From JBNLBS01 sp050303415 (lineage in GTDB: Bacteria; Pseudomonadota; Gammaproteobacteria; Methylococcales; Methylomonadaceae): 64,000 bases of DNA. Where the stretch lies: assembly GCA_050303415.1 (NCBI GenBank), contig JBNLBS010000013.1, forward strand, positions 40,472-104,471, read 5' to 3'. Position 1 is the stretch's first letter, and every line of letters starts with the position of its first letter. The position numbers and the translations under genes are program-made. The notes beneath the pieces were generated by a model. It was not told the DNA's origin. It was given only the letters and a program-made list of their open reading frames with translations, and made no database searches. Of this stretch, positions 8,835 through 18,438 are shown piece by piece.

Positions 8835-9461
8835 TCAAGCAATTAAATCGATAACGGTTTGGCTGGGTTTTTGTTGGTCCTGGGCTGAATTATCTGCATT
8901 GTTTTCAGAATCATTCTCCGTTTTTGTGGCGATGTTTTCTTGCTGTAGTTCAACACGGGCTTCAGCCGCCATTGAGGATGCTTTGGCGGCAATTTGTCTA
9001 TCAGCAGTGGATGGGTTCATTGGGGCAAGTGCAGCTCGTCTTATCGTTTCCGCTTTTTTGATGGTTGCAGCCGGGTCGCCGGGAACTGCAGAGGTGTCTA
9101 TACTGACCTCGCCTCCGACTGCATAACGTTTACCATCACTACCGGTAACAAAGGTGAAACTGGCGCCACCAACTGCAAGCCCGCCGGCAGCATTAAAATG
9201 AGCACGTTCATGCGCTTTAACTTCTGCGTCTCTAGCTTCAAGCCGTTCTATTTTTCTCAGTTCTTCAGGCGATAATTGTTCAGGTTTGCCCGGTTTTTCG
9301 GCCTCCGTAGCGTTGGTTTTTGTCGCATTTTTTTCTGACTCTTCATTTTTAGCTGGCGAAACACCAGCTTCCTCAGCTTTTATAGGCTTTTGTTGCTGGG
9401 GCTTGAATTGCTGAATACTATAGGCCGTTAAATCCGGCTGTGCGTTTGTTATATAGCTCAT
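8835..9461 (-). CDS. SprA-related putative metalloprotease
   Basis: About 208 residues from the ATG at 9461; the longer frame starts with TTG. A disordered Lys/Glu/Gln-rich N-terminus (about 20-80) precedes a conserved core, RDAEVKAHERAHFNAAGG, whose HERAH is a HExxH-type metal site. GSDGKRYAVGGEVSIDTS and DPAATIKKAETIRRAALAP follow. This is the SprA-related family (PF12118), annotated as putative metalloproteases without demonstrated activity. No signal peptide is present. It is convergent with the phosphoesterase with 2 bases between their stops. Confidence 0.85.
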   Translation of the reverse strand: MSYITNAQPDLTAYSIQQFKPQQQKPIKAEEAGVSPAKNEESEKNATKTNATEAEKPGKPEQLSPEELRKIERLEARDAEVKAHERAHFNAAGGLAVGGASFTFVTGSDGKRYAVGGEVSIDTSAVPGDPAATIKKAETIRRAALAPMNPSTADRQIAAKASSMAAEARVELQQENIATKTENDSENNADNSAQDQQKPSQTVIDLIA

Positions 9462-9584
9462 TATCAATCAGCTGATAAACACGTTATATTGATTATATAT
9501 TTCAATAAATTATACGTCTATTGAAAAGTTGTTATCGGTTGTATTAAGCATAAATTAGATAAGTTTAAATTTAATAATTTTGCC

Positions 9585-9609
9585 CTAAAGGCCGGACTTT
9601 AGCTACAAT
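9585..9609 (+). promoter_or_regulatory. Inverted repeat plus -10-like TACAAT upstream of the transaldolase
   Basis: CTAAAG at 9585-9590 and CTTTAG at 9597-9602 form a 6-base inverted repeat, immediately followed by TACAAT (9604-9609), about 29 bases before the transaldolase ATG. The position fits a core promoter with an operator-like repeat upstream. No convincing -35 element is seen. Confidence 0.35.
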
Positions 9610-9637
9610 CCTGATTTTTAAAACAGGACAGCAAGTA

Positions 9638-10309
9638 ATGGAATTTTATCTGGATACGGCTGATATTGAACAGGTGGCACGTTTTAATAACAGTCTGCCG
9701 TTGGCTGGAGTGACCACTAACCCGACAATACTAGCTAAATCAGGACTTGGTGTTACCGAATTATTACCTGAATTGACAAAAATATTGGGGGAAAACGCTC
9801 GATTTCATGTGCAGGTTGTCAGTTCTTCTGTGCAGGCTATATTGGCTGAGGCCAGACTAATTGATGCTTTGCCATACGATGTGGTAATTAAGGTGCCTGC
9901 AACTGAGATAGGGTTGGCGGCAATAAGACATATTAAGGCGGAAGGAATGATGGTATTGGCGACAGCTATATATACTGCGCAACAGGGATTTCTTGCCGCT
10001 TTAGCCGGGGCGGATTATTTAGCGCCCTATGTCAATCGAATAGAGGCAATGGGCCAGGATGGGGTGGGAACAGTGGCTGATTTGCAATTTTTGTTGGATA
10101 GGCACCAATTAAAAAGTCAAATTCTGGCGGCCAGTTTTAAAAATACTCAGCAGGCAATGTCGGTAATGAAATTGGGTGTGGGAGCAATTACTTTACCCAT
10201 CGATGTGATAGAGCAAATGTTTACTAATCCAGCGGTAGAGAGGGCGGTAGATCAATTTTTACAAGATTGGCAACAGGCTTTTCCCGGCAAGCTATCTGTT
10301 GAAAGCTAA
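9638..10309 (+). CDS. FSA-type transaldolase / fructose-6-phosphate aldolase family
   Basis: A 223-residue TIM-barrel enzyme of the small transaldolase/FSA class, much shorter than TalB. It opens MEFYLDTADIEQVARF, has GVTTNPTILAKSG, and places the Schiff-base Lys at residue 85 in DVVIKVPATEIG. LAPYVNRIEAMGQDG and ILAASFKN follow as in the family. It either transfers dihydroxyacetone between sugar phosphates or cleaves fructose 6-phosphate. In a RuMP-cycle methylotroph such an enzyme would serve the rearrangement branch that regenerates ribulose 5-phosphate. Sequence alone does not separate transaldolase from aldolase activity. It is monocistronic with a hairpin after it. Confidence 0.9.
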   Translation: MEFYLDTADIEQVARFNNSLPLAGVTTNPTILAKSGLGVTELLPELTKILGENARFHVQVVSSSVQAILAEARLIDALPYDVVIKVPATEIGLAAIRHIKAEGMMVLATAIYTAQQGFLAALAGADYLAPYVNRIEAMGQDGVGTVADLQFLLDRHQLKSQILAASFKNTQQAMSVMKLGVGAITLPIDVIEQMFTNPAVERAVDQFLQDWQQAFPGKLSVES

Positions 10310-10322
10310 TACTTCTCATTAC

Positions 10323-10354
10323 CGACATATCAGGCGGTAAGGCCTGATATGTCG
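10323..10354. terminator. Hairpin after the transaldolase gene
   Basis: Perfect 13-base inverted repeat CGACATATCAGGC / GCCTGATATGTCG with a 6-base loop, lying between the convergent transaldolase and permease genes. A strong stem without a long T-run; probably a shared 3' end. Confidence 0.75.
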
Positions 10355-10379
10355 TAGAAAATAAACTTTTAATGTGTTG

Positions 10380-11720
10380 TTAAGGCAATGGTGCCTGAAA
10401 AAAATCGAAGAATAATAATAATACGGCGGTAGAGGCCAATAAGGTCACAATCATTGCCGGTGTTCCTTTTTTAATCCACAGGCCGGGGGTTATGGCCATA
10501 TCCATGTTACCGGTTTCCTTGGCAAGCCTTTCTGACAGGGTAACAATATAGACATTAGCGGTTGACCCCAAATGTGTACCGTTACCGCCCATACCGACAC
10601 CGATGGCCAAACTCCACCATAGCGGGGTAATGTTGATTCCCTGTGTCTCCATGCCTAATAAAATAGGCACCATTGCCGCAGTAAAAGGAATATTGTCAAT
10701 CAGGGCAGATAGTATTGCCGCTACCCACATTAAAACAATACTGGCCATCATCAGATCTGATTCTACAAAGGGTTGAATAAATGAGCCTATGTATTCAAGA
10801 AAATGGCTGTGTTCAACCCCGCCTACCAAAATAAACAACGAGACAAAAAAGATCAGTAAAGACATTTCCAGAGAGCTGAATGATAGGTCCAGGTCAATAT
10901 CGCGAGCCATAAACAGCAACAATGTTAATCCGGTTGCTGCCACCACCCAGGCTTCCCAACCGAAAGCAGTGTGGAAGATAAATAAAATGACCATGGTGGC
11001 TAGAACAAATAGTGCCGCTCTCCAGGTATGTGGGTCTTTGATTTTTTCCTGTTCGCTGAAATCAGAGATTTTGGGGTTGACGGAAAGTTCTTTTTTGAAA
11101 AGATATTTTAAAGCTAATAAGGTGCTCAACCAAGCGACAAAAACCACTCCCCCCATATGTAAGAAGAAAGTGTTGAAGTCAATTCTGGCAGCAGAACCAA
11201 TCATTAAGTTCGGTGGATCACCAACCAGTGTGGCTACACCGCCAGTATCAGAAAGCAGGGCCGCCGCCAGTAAATAAGGAATGGGACTCACTTTTAGAGC
11301 CTGACAGATCAGCACAATTAAGGGTCCAAAGATGACGACTGTGGTCACGTTATCCAGTAACAAAGAAATAACGGTAACAGTACTGCCCAACATTGCCATT
11401 AAAAGAAATAATTTGCCTTTGCTTAAATCGGCAATGGTATAAGCCAGTGATTGAAATCCGCCGGTTGGAATCATGATGGCGACGATAGTCATCATTGCGC
11501 CCAAAAGGAAAACAACATTCCAGTCAATTGCTATCAAGGCCATCTCAGGGCTGTAGAAACCCATTAACTGGCCGGCAAAAATCATGCTGCCAGCACCCAG
11601 CATGGCAAATTTTGTACGGTGGAAACCGTGAACGCCTTCGGTAAAAATACCGAGAAAGGTAATTATCATGATGATCGCTGAAACCATCATGGAATTGTTC
11701 CAATTTAATGATTCGTGCAA
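10380..11720 (-). CDS. ArsB/NhaD-type ion permease (SLC13/P-protein superfamily)
   Basis: A 446-residue membrane protein with about 11-12 helices in two repeats. Each repeat carries an ion-transporter signature: LLLDNVTTVVIFGPLIVLIC with SDTGGVATLVGDPPNLMIGS in the first, and ALIDNIPFTAAMVPILLG with GGNGTHLGSTANVYIV in the second. GDPPN and DN(V/I) motifs are typical of the ArsB/NhaD/P-protein group, which move sodium, arsenite or dicarboxylates. No arsenic genes surround it, so a Na+/H+ antiporter role is more likely than arsenite export, but that is inference. Confidence 0.85.
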   Translation of the reverse strand: MHESLNWNNSMMVSAIIMIITFLGIFTEGVHGFHRTKFAMLGAGSMIFAGQLMGFYSPEMALIAIDWNVVFLLGAMMTIVAIMIPTGGFQSLAYTIADLSKGKLFLLMAMLGSTVTVISLLLDNVTTVVIFGPLIVLICQALKVSPIPYLLAAALLSDTGGVATLVGDPPNLMIGSAARIDFNTFFLHMGGVVFVAWLSTLLALKYLFKKELSVNPKISDFSEQEKIKDPHTWRAALFVLATMVILFIFHTAFGWEAWVVAATGLTLLLFMARDIDLDLSFSSLEMSLLIFFVSLFILVGGVEHSHFLEYIGSFIQPFVESDLMMASIVLMWVAAILSALIDNIPFTAAMVPILLGMETQGINITPLWWSLAIGVGMGGNGTHLGSTANVYIVTLSERLAKETGNMDMAITPGLWIKKGTPAMIVTLLASTAVLLLFFDFFQAPLP

Positions 11721-11914
11721 AATAGAAGTCCTTGTTTTGTCATTTAGATTGAGGTTTGTAAGCTTGAATTCTTCGTGGGAAGGGGATGGCTTGTTCCGAT
11801 TATAACAATTTTTATGATTAATTTTTTACATTAAAAGTTAAAGTTTGGAGTAAGGTTCGATTAGTTATTGTTTGTCCTCCTGTTAAGAATCATCGATAAT
11901 GATTTTGTATTCGA

Positions 11915-11950
11915 AAAAATCGATCCTTTAATATGAAAGATTCGATTTTT
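11915..11950 (+). promoter_or_regulatory. Terminator-like hairpin upstream of the DabA operon
   Basis: AAAAATCGA (11915-11923) pairs with TCGATTTTT (11942-11950), and an inner CTTT/AAAG extends the stem. A T-rich stretch follows. It lies about 40 bases before the likely -35 of the DabA operon and has no + strand gene before it, so it may insulate the promoter or end an unseen transcript. Confidence 0.45.
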
Positions 11951-11990
11951 ATTTTTAATTTTTTTCAAGCATTATGAAAAGTTAACAGTA

Positions 11991-12052
11991 TTGAATAGTT
12001 AGTAGCTTTTAGTATAATGCATTATAGTATCGATACGATACTATAATGCATT
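11991..12052 (+). promoter_or_regulatory. Promoter with overlapping 37-bp palindromic operator (DabA operon)
   Basis: TTGAAT (11991-11996) and TATAAT (12013-12018) with a 16-base spacer form a good sigma-70 promoter. A palindrome of two 17-base arms (12016-12032 and 12036-12052) separated by ATA starts inside the -10 and covers the expected transcription start. The inner half-site is TATAGTATCG. Such a position fits a repressor. The same half-site with a 3-base spacer recurs before the SulP gene at 24010-24032. Confidence 0.7.
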
Positions 12053-12088
12053 TGATTCGGAATGGTTAACCTTAAATAAGGATTTAAA

Positions 12089-13555
12089 ATGGGGATTTTA
12101 AGCGTATTACTTTGGACTCCGGCTTTAGGGGTCTTTTTTTTGGCTTTAATTCCAGGTCAAAATATCAAAGTTATACGCATTACGGGTAATTTTTTTACTA
12201 CAATTGTTTTCCTGTTGGTTTGTTATTTGCTGACTATCTATGATTCAAATTATGCCGGCATTCAATTCTTTGAACATCTGCCTTTAAACCCGAAATTCGG
12301 CAATGCGTATGCTTTGGGGGTTGATGGTTTGTCGATGCCTATGCTGGTACTGGCCAGCTTACTGACTTCTATTTCTGTATTAGCCTCATTCAGTATTGAT
12401 CAACGGGTTAAGGGTTATCATATTTGCATCTTATTGCTTGAATTTGGCATGTTAGGTGTTTTTTTATCGCAAGACTGGGCGCTATTTTATATTTTCTGGG
12501 AAGTGACGCTGATTCCGCTGTTTTTCTTGATTGATCGCTGGGGCGGAAAACGCAAGCATGCTGCCAGTTTGAATTTTGTTCTCTATACAATGGGCGGTTC
12601 AATTTTTATGCTTATAAGCTTATTGGCCGTTTATCAATATGTCCCGGAGAATGTGTCGTTAATGAGTGCAATGAGTCAAGTCTCAGATAACATGCCACAT
12701 GATCAACAGGTTTTGGCTCTGCTTGGTTTCTTAATCGGTTTTGGGGTCAAAATGCCGGTTTTTCCGCTACATGGCTGGCTACCATTAGCACATGTTGAAG
12801 CACCCAGCCCGATCAGTATTCTGTTATCGGGTATTTTGCTGAAGATGGGGGCTTATGGTTTACTTAAAGTTGTCATTATGCTACCGGGTGCTGCCCAATC
12901 CTTACAATCCTTACTGGTTTTTCTGGCGTTATTCGGCATGTTATATGGCGGACTGTTGGCTTGGCGTCAAAGCGATATGAAAGCAATGATTGCTTATTCT
13001 TCAATCAGTCATATGGGCGTTGTTTTGTTGGGAATTGCTGCCTTAAATGAAACCGGCATAACCGGTGCGGTTTTACAGATGACTGCCCATGGATTGATTG
13101 CCGGAGCTATGTTTTTATTGATTGGTCTGCTTTATGAGCGAACAGGTACTCGAAATATTCAAGATTACAGTTCATTGGTTCAGGTCATGCCTCGGTTTGC
13201 TTTTTTTACCACGCTAACCTTTCTGGCTGCAATGGGCTTGCCTGGTTCAGTCGGTTTTGTTGCCGAACTGCATACCATTATCGGTGGTTTTGAACGGTGG
13301 GGTGGTTTAATGGTGTTTTTTAGTTTGAGTATTGTAATCAGTACAGCTTATGCCATGCGAACCATCGGTTTGCTTTTTACCGGCCCAGTTAGTCCGCAGA
13401 TGCAGAAAATTGATGATTTGAAAATAGCAGAGCTGTTAGCTGCAGGCGTTTTGGTAACGAGTATTGTGTTATTTGGTTTGTTACCTACTTCATTAATCGA
13501 TTTATCTATGGCAACCGTGAGCCAGATGAATACCCTGATTAATCAAAGTCTCTAG
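12089..13555 (+). CDS. NuoM-like subunit of the DabA inorganic-carbon operon
   Basis: A 488-residue membrane protein of the NuoM/MrpD antiporter-like family with about 14 helices. The key charged residues are kept: Glu in LFYIFWEVTLIPLFF, Lys in GFGVKMPVFPLHGWLPLAH, and the second Lys in SGILLKMGAYGLLK. AHVEAPSPISI matches canonical NuoM. It is the first gene of a five-gene unit with DabA, so it is more likely a proton-conducting partner of DabA than part of complex I; no other nuo genes are present. A ribosome-binding site AAGGA precedes it. Confidence 0.85.
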   Translation: MGILSVLLWTPALGVFFLALIPGQNIKVIRITGNFFTTIVFLLVCYLLTIYDSNYAGIQFFEHLPLNPKFGNAYALGVDGLSMPMLVLASLLTSISVLASFSIDQRVKGYHICILLLEFGMLGVFLSQDWALFYIFWEVTLIPLFFLIDRWGGKRKHAASLNFVLYTMGGSIFMLISLLAVYQYVPENVSLMSAMSQVSDNMPHDQQVLALLGFLIGFGVKMPVFPLHGWLPLAHVEAPSPISILLSGILLKMGAYGLLKVVIMLPGAAQSLQSLLVFLALFGMLYGGLLAWRQSDMKAMIAYSSISHMGVVLLGIAALNETGITGAVLQMTAHGLIAGAMFLLIGLLYERTGTRNIQDYSSLVQVMPRFAFFTTLTFLAAMGLPGSVGFVAELHTIIGGFERWGGLMVFFSLSIVISTAYAMRTIGLLFTGPVSPQMQKIDDLKIAELLAAGVLVTSIVLFGLLPTSLIDLSMATVSQMNTLINQSL

Positions 13556-13583
13556 CTTAGCTAAAAGTAATATAGGATAAACG

Positions 13584-16500
13584 ATGCAAAAGCCATCCTT
13601 TTCATCAGCTCAGATGAGTCAAGTACGCGAGTACATCGAGTCTACGTTGGCTCATTTGGATCACGTTTTACCGGGACAGGCACCTATTCAGGATTTTGTT
13701 CATCATAATACAATACATGGCTATCAGCATTTGCCCTTTGAAAAGGCATTGCTTGAGAACGAAGCATTAACGGGCATTTCCGGTTATTTACCGGAGCAAG
13801 AGTTTCGAAAGTTTTATCAACAACAGCGTATTAATGACGCGGATATAACAGCCGCCTTGGCTCATAATAAAGCATTAGATGACGAGCTCGTTGTCTGCTC
13901 CTTAGGCCAAAAGGTTATTAAGCGAAAACATATTTATCGTATTGCAATGCTGTTTGATTTGACGGCAATCACCAGTAATCAGCTTAATTGGCAAATAGAG
14001 GAGCTGGATGCGTTAACTTCGTTACAAGCCGATGTGCCAAAGGACGTCAGTCAACAAATTCTCGCTGAAGGGCGGGCGCCGGCAGAAGTAGTCCAATTAT
14101 TATGGCAAACCGTTATCAATCAGCTTGGAATAGATCAGGCGGCTTTACAAGCAGAGCAATTGCTGGAGCTTGATCTACAGCAAGCTGAATATGGCTTCAG
14201 TCATGAGTATCAAGGTAGTGCAAAGAATTCGCTGCATCAACTCATGCAGCAACATTCAAAATCTAGTTTGAATCAGTTGATTCAGGACTTGGGAGAAAGG
14301 CTTACCCTTAGAGGATTTATTCTGGCTGTTACAGGCAATGATATTTTGGACTCGGTGCGACCGCAGTTGATTCGTATCTGTGCTTCTGCGATTGATGAAG
14401 GGGTTGCTCCCTGGCAATTACCGGACCGACGCGAACAGGGTTTATATGGCGCCTGGCGTCTTGCTGTTCAATATGATGCCAATGCCTTTTTTCAAGAGTT
14501 GCCGGATGGCACGCAGATTTTAGCTGCGCTTCCAGAAAATTCAGTCGATGCCATTATCCAACATCTGACTGAATTACATATCCCTCAAACTATCTGGGGA
14601 GGGTATCTGCGTCGTTTGGCACTAGAGTTGCCGGGCTGGTCCGGGATGATTAACTGGCGCCAGCATAATTCGCAATATAAGACAGAGAATGATGCAAAAC
14701 CGTGTTTAACTGACTATTTAGCTATTCGTCTGACGCTTGATAGGTTGTGGTTGAATTTGGTTTGTCATCAAAACTGGCATATAGAGGCAAACCTGACTGC
14801 ACTAAATACATACTTTACAAAATACAGTTCTGAATTTCTACTGCGCCAACAACTTTATCAGCATGAGCTTCCGGAATTTTTGGCGCAGCAGATTGAGGCA
14901 TTAATTCTCCATTCCGGATGGGAGCGGCAAAATTCGGATGCTTGGCATAAGCTTGCCAATCATGTTTGGGTATGGCTGGATAAATTTAAGCAAAGACCCG
15001 ATGAACATACTGTATTAGACAGCGGTTGGCGCTTATTTCGATTATGTCAGCTGTTAGGCTTAAATATCGAACAGATATCAGCTTTGCACAAAGATGATTT
15101 GTTGAAAATGCTGACGGTGTTAGATGAGTTTACTTTGACGGAGCGTAATCAAGTCTGGCTTTACGCTTATGAATATCATTATCGGGAAGCTTTTTTACAG
15201 GCAATACGAGCTAATCATAATCGTGGTCGATGGGATAAGCGTGACACTATCCCGCAAGCACAAATAATTTTTTGTATTGATGATAGGGAAGAGGGCTTCC
15301 GACGCCATTTGGAGGAGTTTAATCCGGCTATTGAAACTTTTGGTGCTGCTGGTTTCTTTGGTGTTGCAATTAATTACAAAGGTCTTGATGATGAACGGGT
15401 AACACCTTTATGTCCCATTGTCGTTACCCCGGCCCATGAAGTTCACGAGCGAGCCAGAATTTTTAATGAGCAAAGACTGGTTAATCACAACAGGGGGCGC
15501 CGGTTAGGTTTGTTTGTAGGCGGTCTGGTGCATCAGAGTTTACGCAAGAGTACAGTGTTCGCGCATCTGGTGATCGATTTGATATCACCCATTACCTTGA
15601 TAGGTTTATTATTAAAATCGGTCATACCCACAAGTCAGAATAGGATTATCAATTATTTTTTTGAGGCGATTTCACCCGCCGTAGATACCGAACTTGATTT
15701 TACCTCCTCAGATACCGACACAGTTGCGACACCGGAGCAAACCAAACTGGGTTTTACCGATGAAGAACAGGCTGATCGGGTCGCGGGGTTTTTACGTAAT
15801 AATGGTTTGACTTATGGCTTATCGGAGTTGGTCATACTGATGGGGCATGGCTCTATAAGTCAAAATAACCCGCATTTAGCAGCTTATGACTGTGGTGCAT
15901 GCAGTGGGCGGCATGGGGGGCCAAATGCTCGTGTCTTCGCTGCCATGGCCAATCGACCCGAGATACGTGAATTAGTTGCTGAGCGCGGCATCGAAATTCC
16001 GCAGGATACCTGGTTTATCGGTGCAGAACACAATACCTGTAATGAAGATATTATTTGGTATGACCTGAGTGACCTACCTGACAATAAAATCGATGCATTT
16101 ACTAAATTAAAACAGGATTTAAGGCATGCACAGCAAATGTCGGCGCATGAACGCTGTCGTCGATTGGCATCGGCACCGCGTAACCCGACTCCTGAGCAGG
16201 CCTTGGCACATATTGAACAACGTGCAGTCGACTTTTCTCAAGCCAGACCCGAGCTGGGACATGCCACGAATGCCTCGGCTGTGGTTGGCCGCCGATCATT
16301 AACTCAGGGCGTGTTTTTTGATCGTCGTGCTTTCCTGATTTCCTATGATCCTACTCAAGATCCGGACGGCACCGTGTTGGAAGGCATTTTACTGGCGGTT
16401 GGTCCTGTTGGCGCAGGAATTAACCTGGAATATTATTTTTCTACCGTCAATAACGAACGTTTTGGCTGTGGTTCAAAAGTGCCTCATAACGTCACTGGTT

Positions 16501-16865
16501 TTTTTGGTGTCATGGAAGGGACAAGTAGTGATTTACGTACCGGTTTGCCCAGCCAGATGATTGAGATTCATGAAGCGATGCGTCTGCAAATTTTTGTTGA
16601 AGCCAAAACTTCAGTTCTGGAGCAAATATATGCGCGTCAGGAAAGTTTAAGTGAGTTGATTGGCGGCGGTTGGGTACTGTTAAGCTGTAAGGATCCAGAG
16701 ACCGGGGAAATCTATGTTTTTGAGCGTGATCAGGGTTTTGTTCTTTGGCAGGCACCGGAACAGAAATTACAGCTTTGTGATAAATCGCCGGATTGTTATC
16801 AGGATCAAACATTGCCTGTAGCACCCAAGCTTATTAAACAGCCCCAAATGATGGAGAGTGTTTAA
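13584..16865 (+). CDS. dabA: DabA, inorganic-carbon uptake protein (DUF2309/UPF0753)
   Basis: A 1093-residue DUF2309 protein, longer than several characterised DabA proteins. It opens with IQDFVHHNTIHGYQHLPFE. The carbonic-anhydrase-like zinc site is intact: Cys564 and Asp566 in FCIDDREEGFRRHLEEF, His755 in LMGHGS and Cys770 in YDCGACSGRHGG. The spacing (CxD, and 15 residues between His and Cys) matches the zinc ligands described for Halothiobacillus DabA2. DabA with a NuoL-like DabB forms a membrane complex that takes up CO2 and converts it to bicarbonate, coupled to an ion gradient. Here it lies among four antiporter-like genes instead of one, 28 bases after the first NuoM-like gene and 3 bases before the NuoL-like gene. 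Confidence 0.93.
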   Translation: MQKPSFSSAQMSQVREYIESTLAHLDHVLPGQAPIQDFVHHNTIHGYQHLPFEKALLENEALTGISGYLPEQEFRKFYQQQRINDADITAALAHNKALDDELVVCSLGQKVIKRKHIYRIAMLFDLTAITSNQLNWQIEELDALTSLQADVPKDVSQQILAEGRAPAEVVQLLWQTVINQLGIDQAALQAEQLLELDLQQAEYGFSHEYQGSAKNSLHQLMQQHSKSSLNQLIQDLGERLTLRGFILAVTGNDILDSVRPQLIRICASAIDEGVAPWQLPDRREQGLYGAWRLAVQYDANAFFQELPDGTQILAALPENSVDAIIQHLTELHIPQTIWGGYLRRLALELPGWSGMINWRQHNSQYKTENDAKPCLTDYLAIRLTLDRLWLNLVCHQNWHIEANLTALNTYFTKYSSEFLLRQQLYQHELPEFLAQQIEALILHSGWERQNSDAWHKLANHVWVWLDKFKQRPDEHTVLDSGWRLFRLCQLLGLNIEQISALHKDDLLKMLTVLDEFTLTERNQVWLYAYEYHYREAFLQAIRANHNRGRWDKRDTIPQAQIIFCIDDREEGFRRHLEEFNPAIETFGAAGFFGVAINYKGLDDERVTPLCPIVVTPAHEVHERARIFNEQRLVNHNRGRRLGLFVGGLVHQSLRKSTVFAHLVIDLISPITLIGLLLKSVIPTSQNRIINYFFEAISPAVDTELDFTSSDTDTVATPEQTKLGFTDEEQADRVAGFLRNNGLTYGLSELVILMGHGSISQNNPHLAAYDCGACSGRHGGPNARVFAAMANRPEIRELVAERGIEIPQDTWFIGAEHNTCNEDIIWYDLSDLPDNKIDAFTKLKQDLRHAQQMSAHERCRRLASAPRNPTPEQALAHIEQRAVDFSQARPELGHATNASAVVGRRSLTQGVFFDRRAFLISYDPTQDPDGTVLEGILLAVGPVGAGINLEYYFSTVNNERFGCGSKVPHNVTGFFGVMEGTSSDLRTGLPSQMIEIHEAMRLQIFVEAKTSVLEQIYARQESLSELIGGGWVLLSCKDPETGEIYVFERDQGFVLWQAPEQKLQLCDKSPDCYQDQTLPVAPKLIKQPQMMESV

Positions 16866-16868
16866 GAT

Positions 16869-18431
16869 ATGGATAGTTTAGTATTCCTGATTCCCATGTT
16901 TCCTCTTTTTGCCGCAATCGGAATAGGTTTGGCTCATTTGTTTTCAGTGTTGGACGGTGAACAGAGTGAAATGATCACCGCAAAAATTGCTGTTTTCAGC
17001 ATTACTACTTCAATGTTTCTAGCCCTGTTCCTATTGCTTTTGGACAGGCTGGAGATGACTGCCGGCAGTTATAGTGTTGGCGTATGGCTGAACAGTGGCG
17101 ATTTCAATTTGACCTTAAGCTTTATCAGCTCTGGTTTTAATATCATTCTTGCGGTTGTATTTAATCTGATTTTACTGGTTATTTTTCGTTTTTCAGTCAA
17201 CTATATGCACCGCGAAGCAGGTTTTCATCGCTTCTTTTTCATGCTTTGTCTGTTTGCTTTCGCAATGATGTTACTGGTGCTTTCCGGCAATGCTGTTGTT
17301 ACTTTTGTTGGTTGGGAGCTGGCGGGCTTATGTTCTTATTTATTGATAGCGTATGCTTATGATCGACCGGTTGCCGCGCACAATGCAACCCGAGTGTTTG
17401 TCACCAACCGTATAGGCGATGCCGGTTTTATTTTGGGCATTGGATTAAGCTTTTTATGGCTGGGTAGTCTAGATTGGGATGAGATAACGCATGCCGCCGG
17501 ACATATATCTGTTCGGGAAGCTACAACCATTGCCCTATGTTTTGCCTTAGCCGCATTCGCAAAATCTGCACAAATACCCTTTACCCCATGGTTATCCAAG
17601 GCTGTGGAGGGGCCGACACCATCCAGTGCGGTATTTTATGGGGGGGTGATGATTCATTCCGGTGTTTATTTGATCATTTTACTAAGACCATTGTTTGAAC
17701 AAGCGCCCTTTGCCATGCTGGTGCTGGCAGTGGTTGGTTTGTTGACAGCAGTTTATGCAACGATTATTGGCTTAACCCAAACCGATATTAAAAGTTCGTT
17801 AATTTTCGCTACCTCGGCTCAGCTAGGCTTAATGTTTCTGGAGTGTGGCTTGGGTTTTTGGCAACTGGCGGCATGGCATTTATGTGCGCATGCAGTAGTG
17901 CGTTGCTATCAATTGCTAACTGCACCTTCTTTAATGCATTTTGTCCAGAGCATTCCGGTTTCGCGTGTTTCACCGCTGGTTGAGAAAAAATGCTGGATTT
18001 ATATGGCATCTGTGCAACGTTTTTGGCTGGACCAGATCAGTGACTGGGTCTTGGTCAGGCCGATTCGGCGTTTGGCTCGGGATTTAAGCTATTTTGATGA
18101 TCATATTATCGACCGGGTGATGGGGATGCCAGCACCCGCCATTAGGGCTATCTCTTCATTGGCGCAACAGGAAGAGAAAAAAATTGGTGCCCATCTGGAT
18201 AATGATGAGGATCGTTTTGCCCGGGGCAGTGGATTGGCCGGTAAATTAACTGAATGGGTGGCCGCCGTACTGCATTGGTTTGAAGATTATTTTGTGCTGC
18301 AGGGTATCGGTAAAGGCACGATAGACTATGGTCGTGAACTTGGTCATGCGGCTAATAAGGTGGAGCAATTACTGCTCAGACCCCGTTATTTGGCGCTATT
18401 TTTATTTATAACATTGCTTGTTGCGTTTTGA
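16869..18431 (+). CDS. dabB: NuoL-like DabB subunit
   Basis: A 520-residue NuoL/MrpA-like membrane protein. Conserved elements include Glu in VTFVGWELAGLCSYLLIAY, Lys in AFAKSAQIPFTPWLSKAVEG, and GPTPSSAVFYGGVMIHSG. The C-terminal part beyond the antiporter core (about 380-520) has a cytosolic stretch, FDDHIIDRVMGMPAP and AHLDNDEDRFARGSG, before a last hydrophobic helix. It follows dabA by 3 bases, the usual dabA/dabB neighbourhood, so it is the best DabB candidate of the four antiporter-like proteins. It should carry the cation flow that drives CO2 hydration. Confidence 0.85.
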   Translation: MDSLVFLIPMFPLFAAIGIGLAHLFSVLDGEQSEMITAKIAVFSITTSMFLALFLLLLDRLEMTAGSYSVGVWLNSGDFNLTLSFISSGFNIILAVVFNLILLVIFRFSVNYMHREAGFHRFFFMLCLFAFAMMLLVLSGNAVVTFVGWELAGLCSYLLIAYAYDRPVAAHNATRVFVTNRIGDAGFILGIGLSFLWLGSLDWDEITHAAGHISVREATTIALCFALAAFAKSAQIPFTPWLSKAVEGPTPSSAVFYGGVMIHSGVYLIILLRPLFEQAPFAMLVLAVVGLLTAVYATIIGLTQTDIKSSLIFATSAQLGLMFLECGLGFWQLAAWHLCAHAVVRCYQLLTAPSLMHFVQSIPVSRVSPLVEKKCWIYMASVQRFWLDQISDWVLVRPIRRLARDLSYFDDHIIDRVMGMPAPAIRAISSLAQQEEKKIGAHLDNDEDRFARGSGLAGKLTEWVAAVLHWFEDYFVLQGIGKGTIDYGRELGHAANKVEQLLLRPRYLALFLFITLLVAF

Positions 18432-18438
18432 GGTTTAG

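Larger units (their letters stand above)
11721..12088. other. Regulatory intergenic region before the DabA operon
   Basis: 368 bases between the divergent permease and the DabA operon, AT-rich and without an open frame worth calling. It holds a hairpin with T-rich flank (11915-11950), a promoter-like pair (TTGAAT 11991-11996, TATAAT 12013-12018, 16-base spacer) and a long near-perfect palindrome (12016-12052). Confidence 0.7.

Noticed and set aside
10789..11277. 162-codon + strand frame inside the permease gene
   Set aside because: Antisense shadow of the permease; no start signal and unnatural composition.
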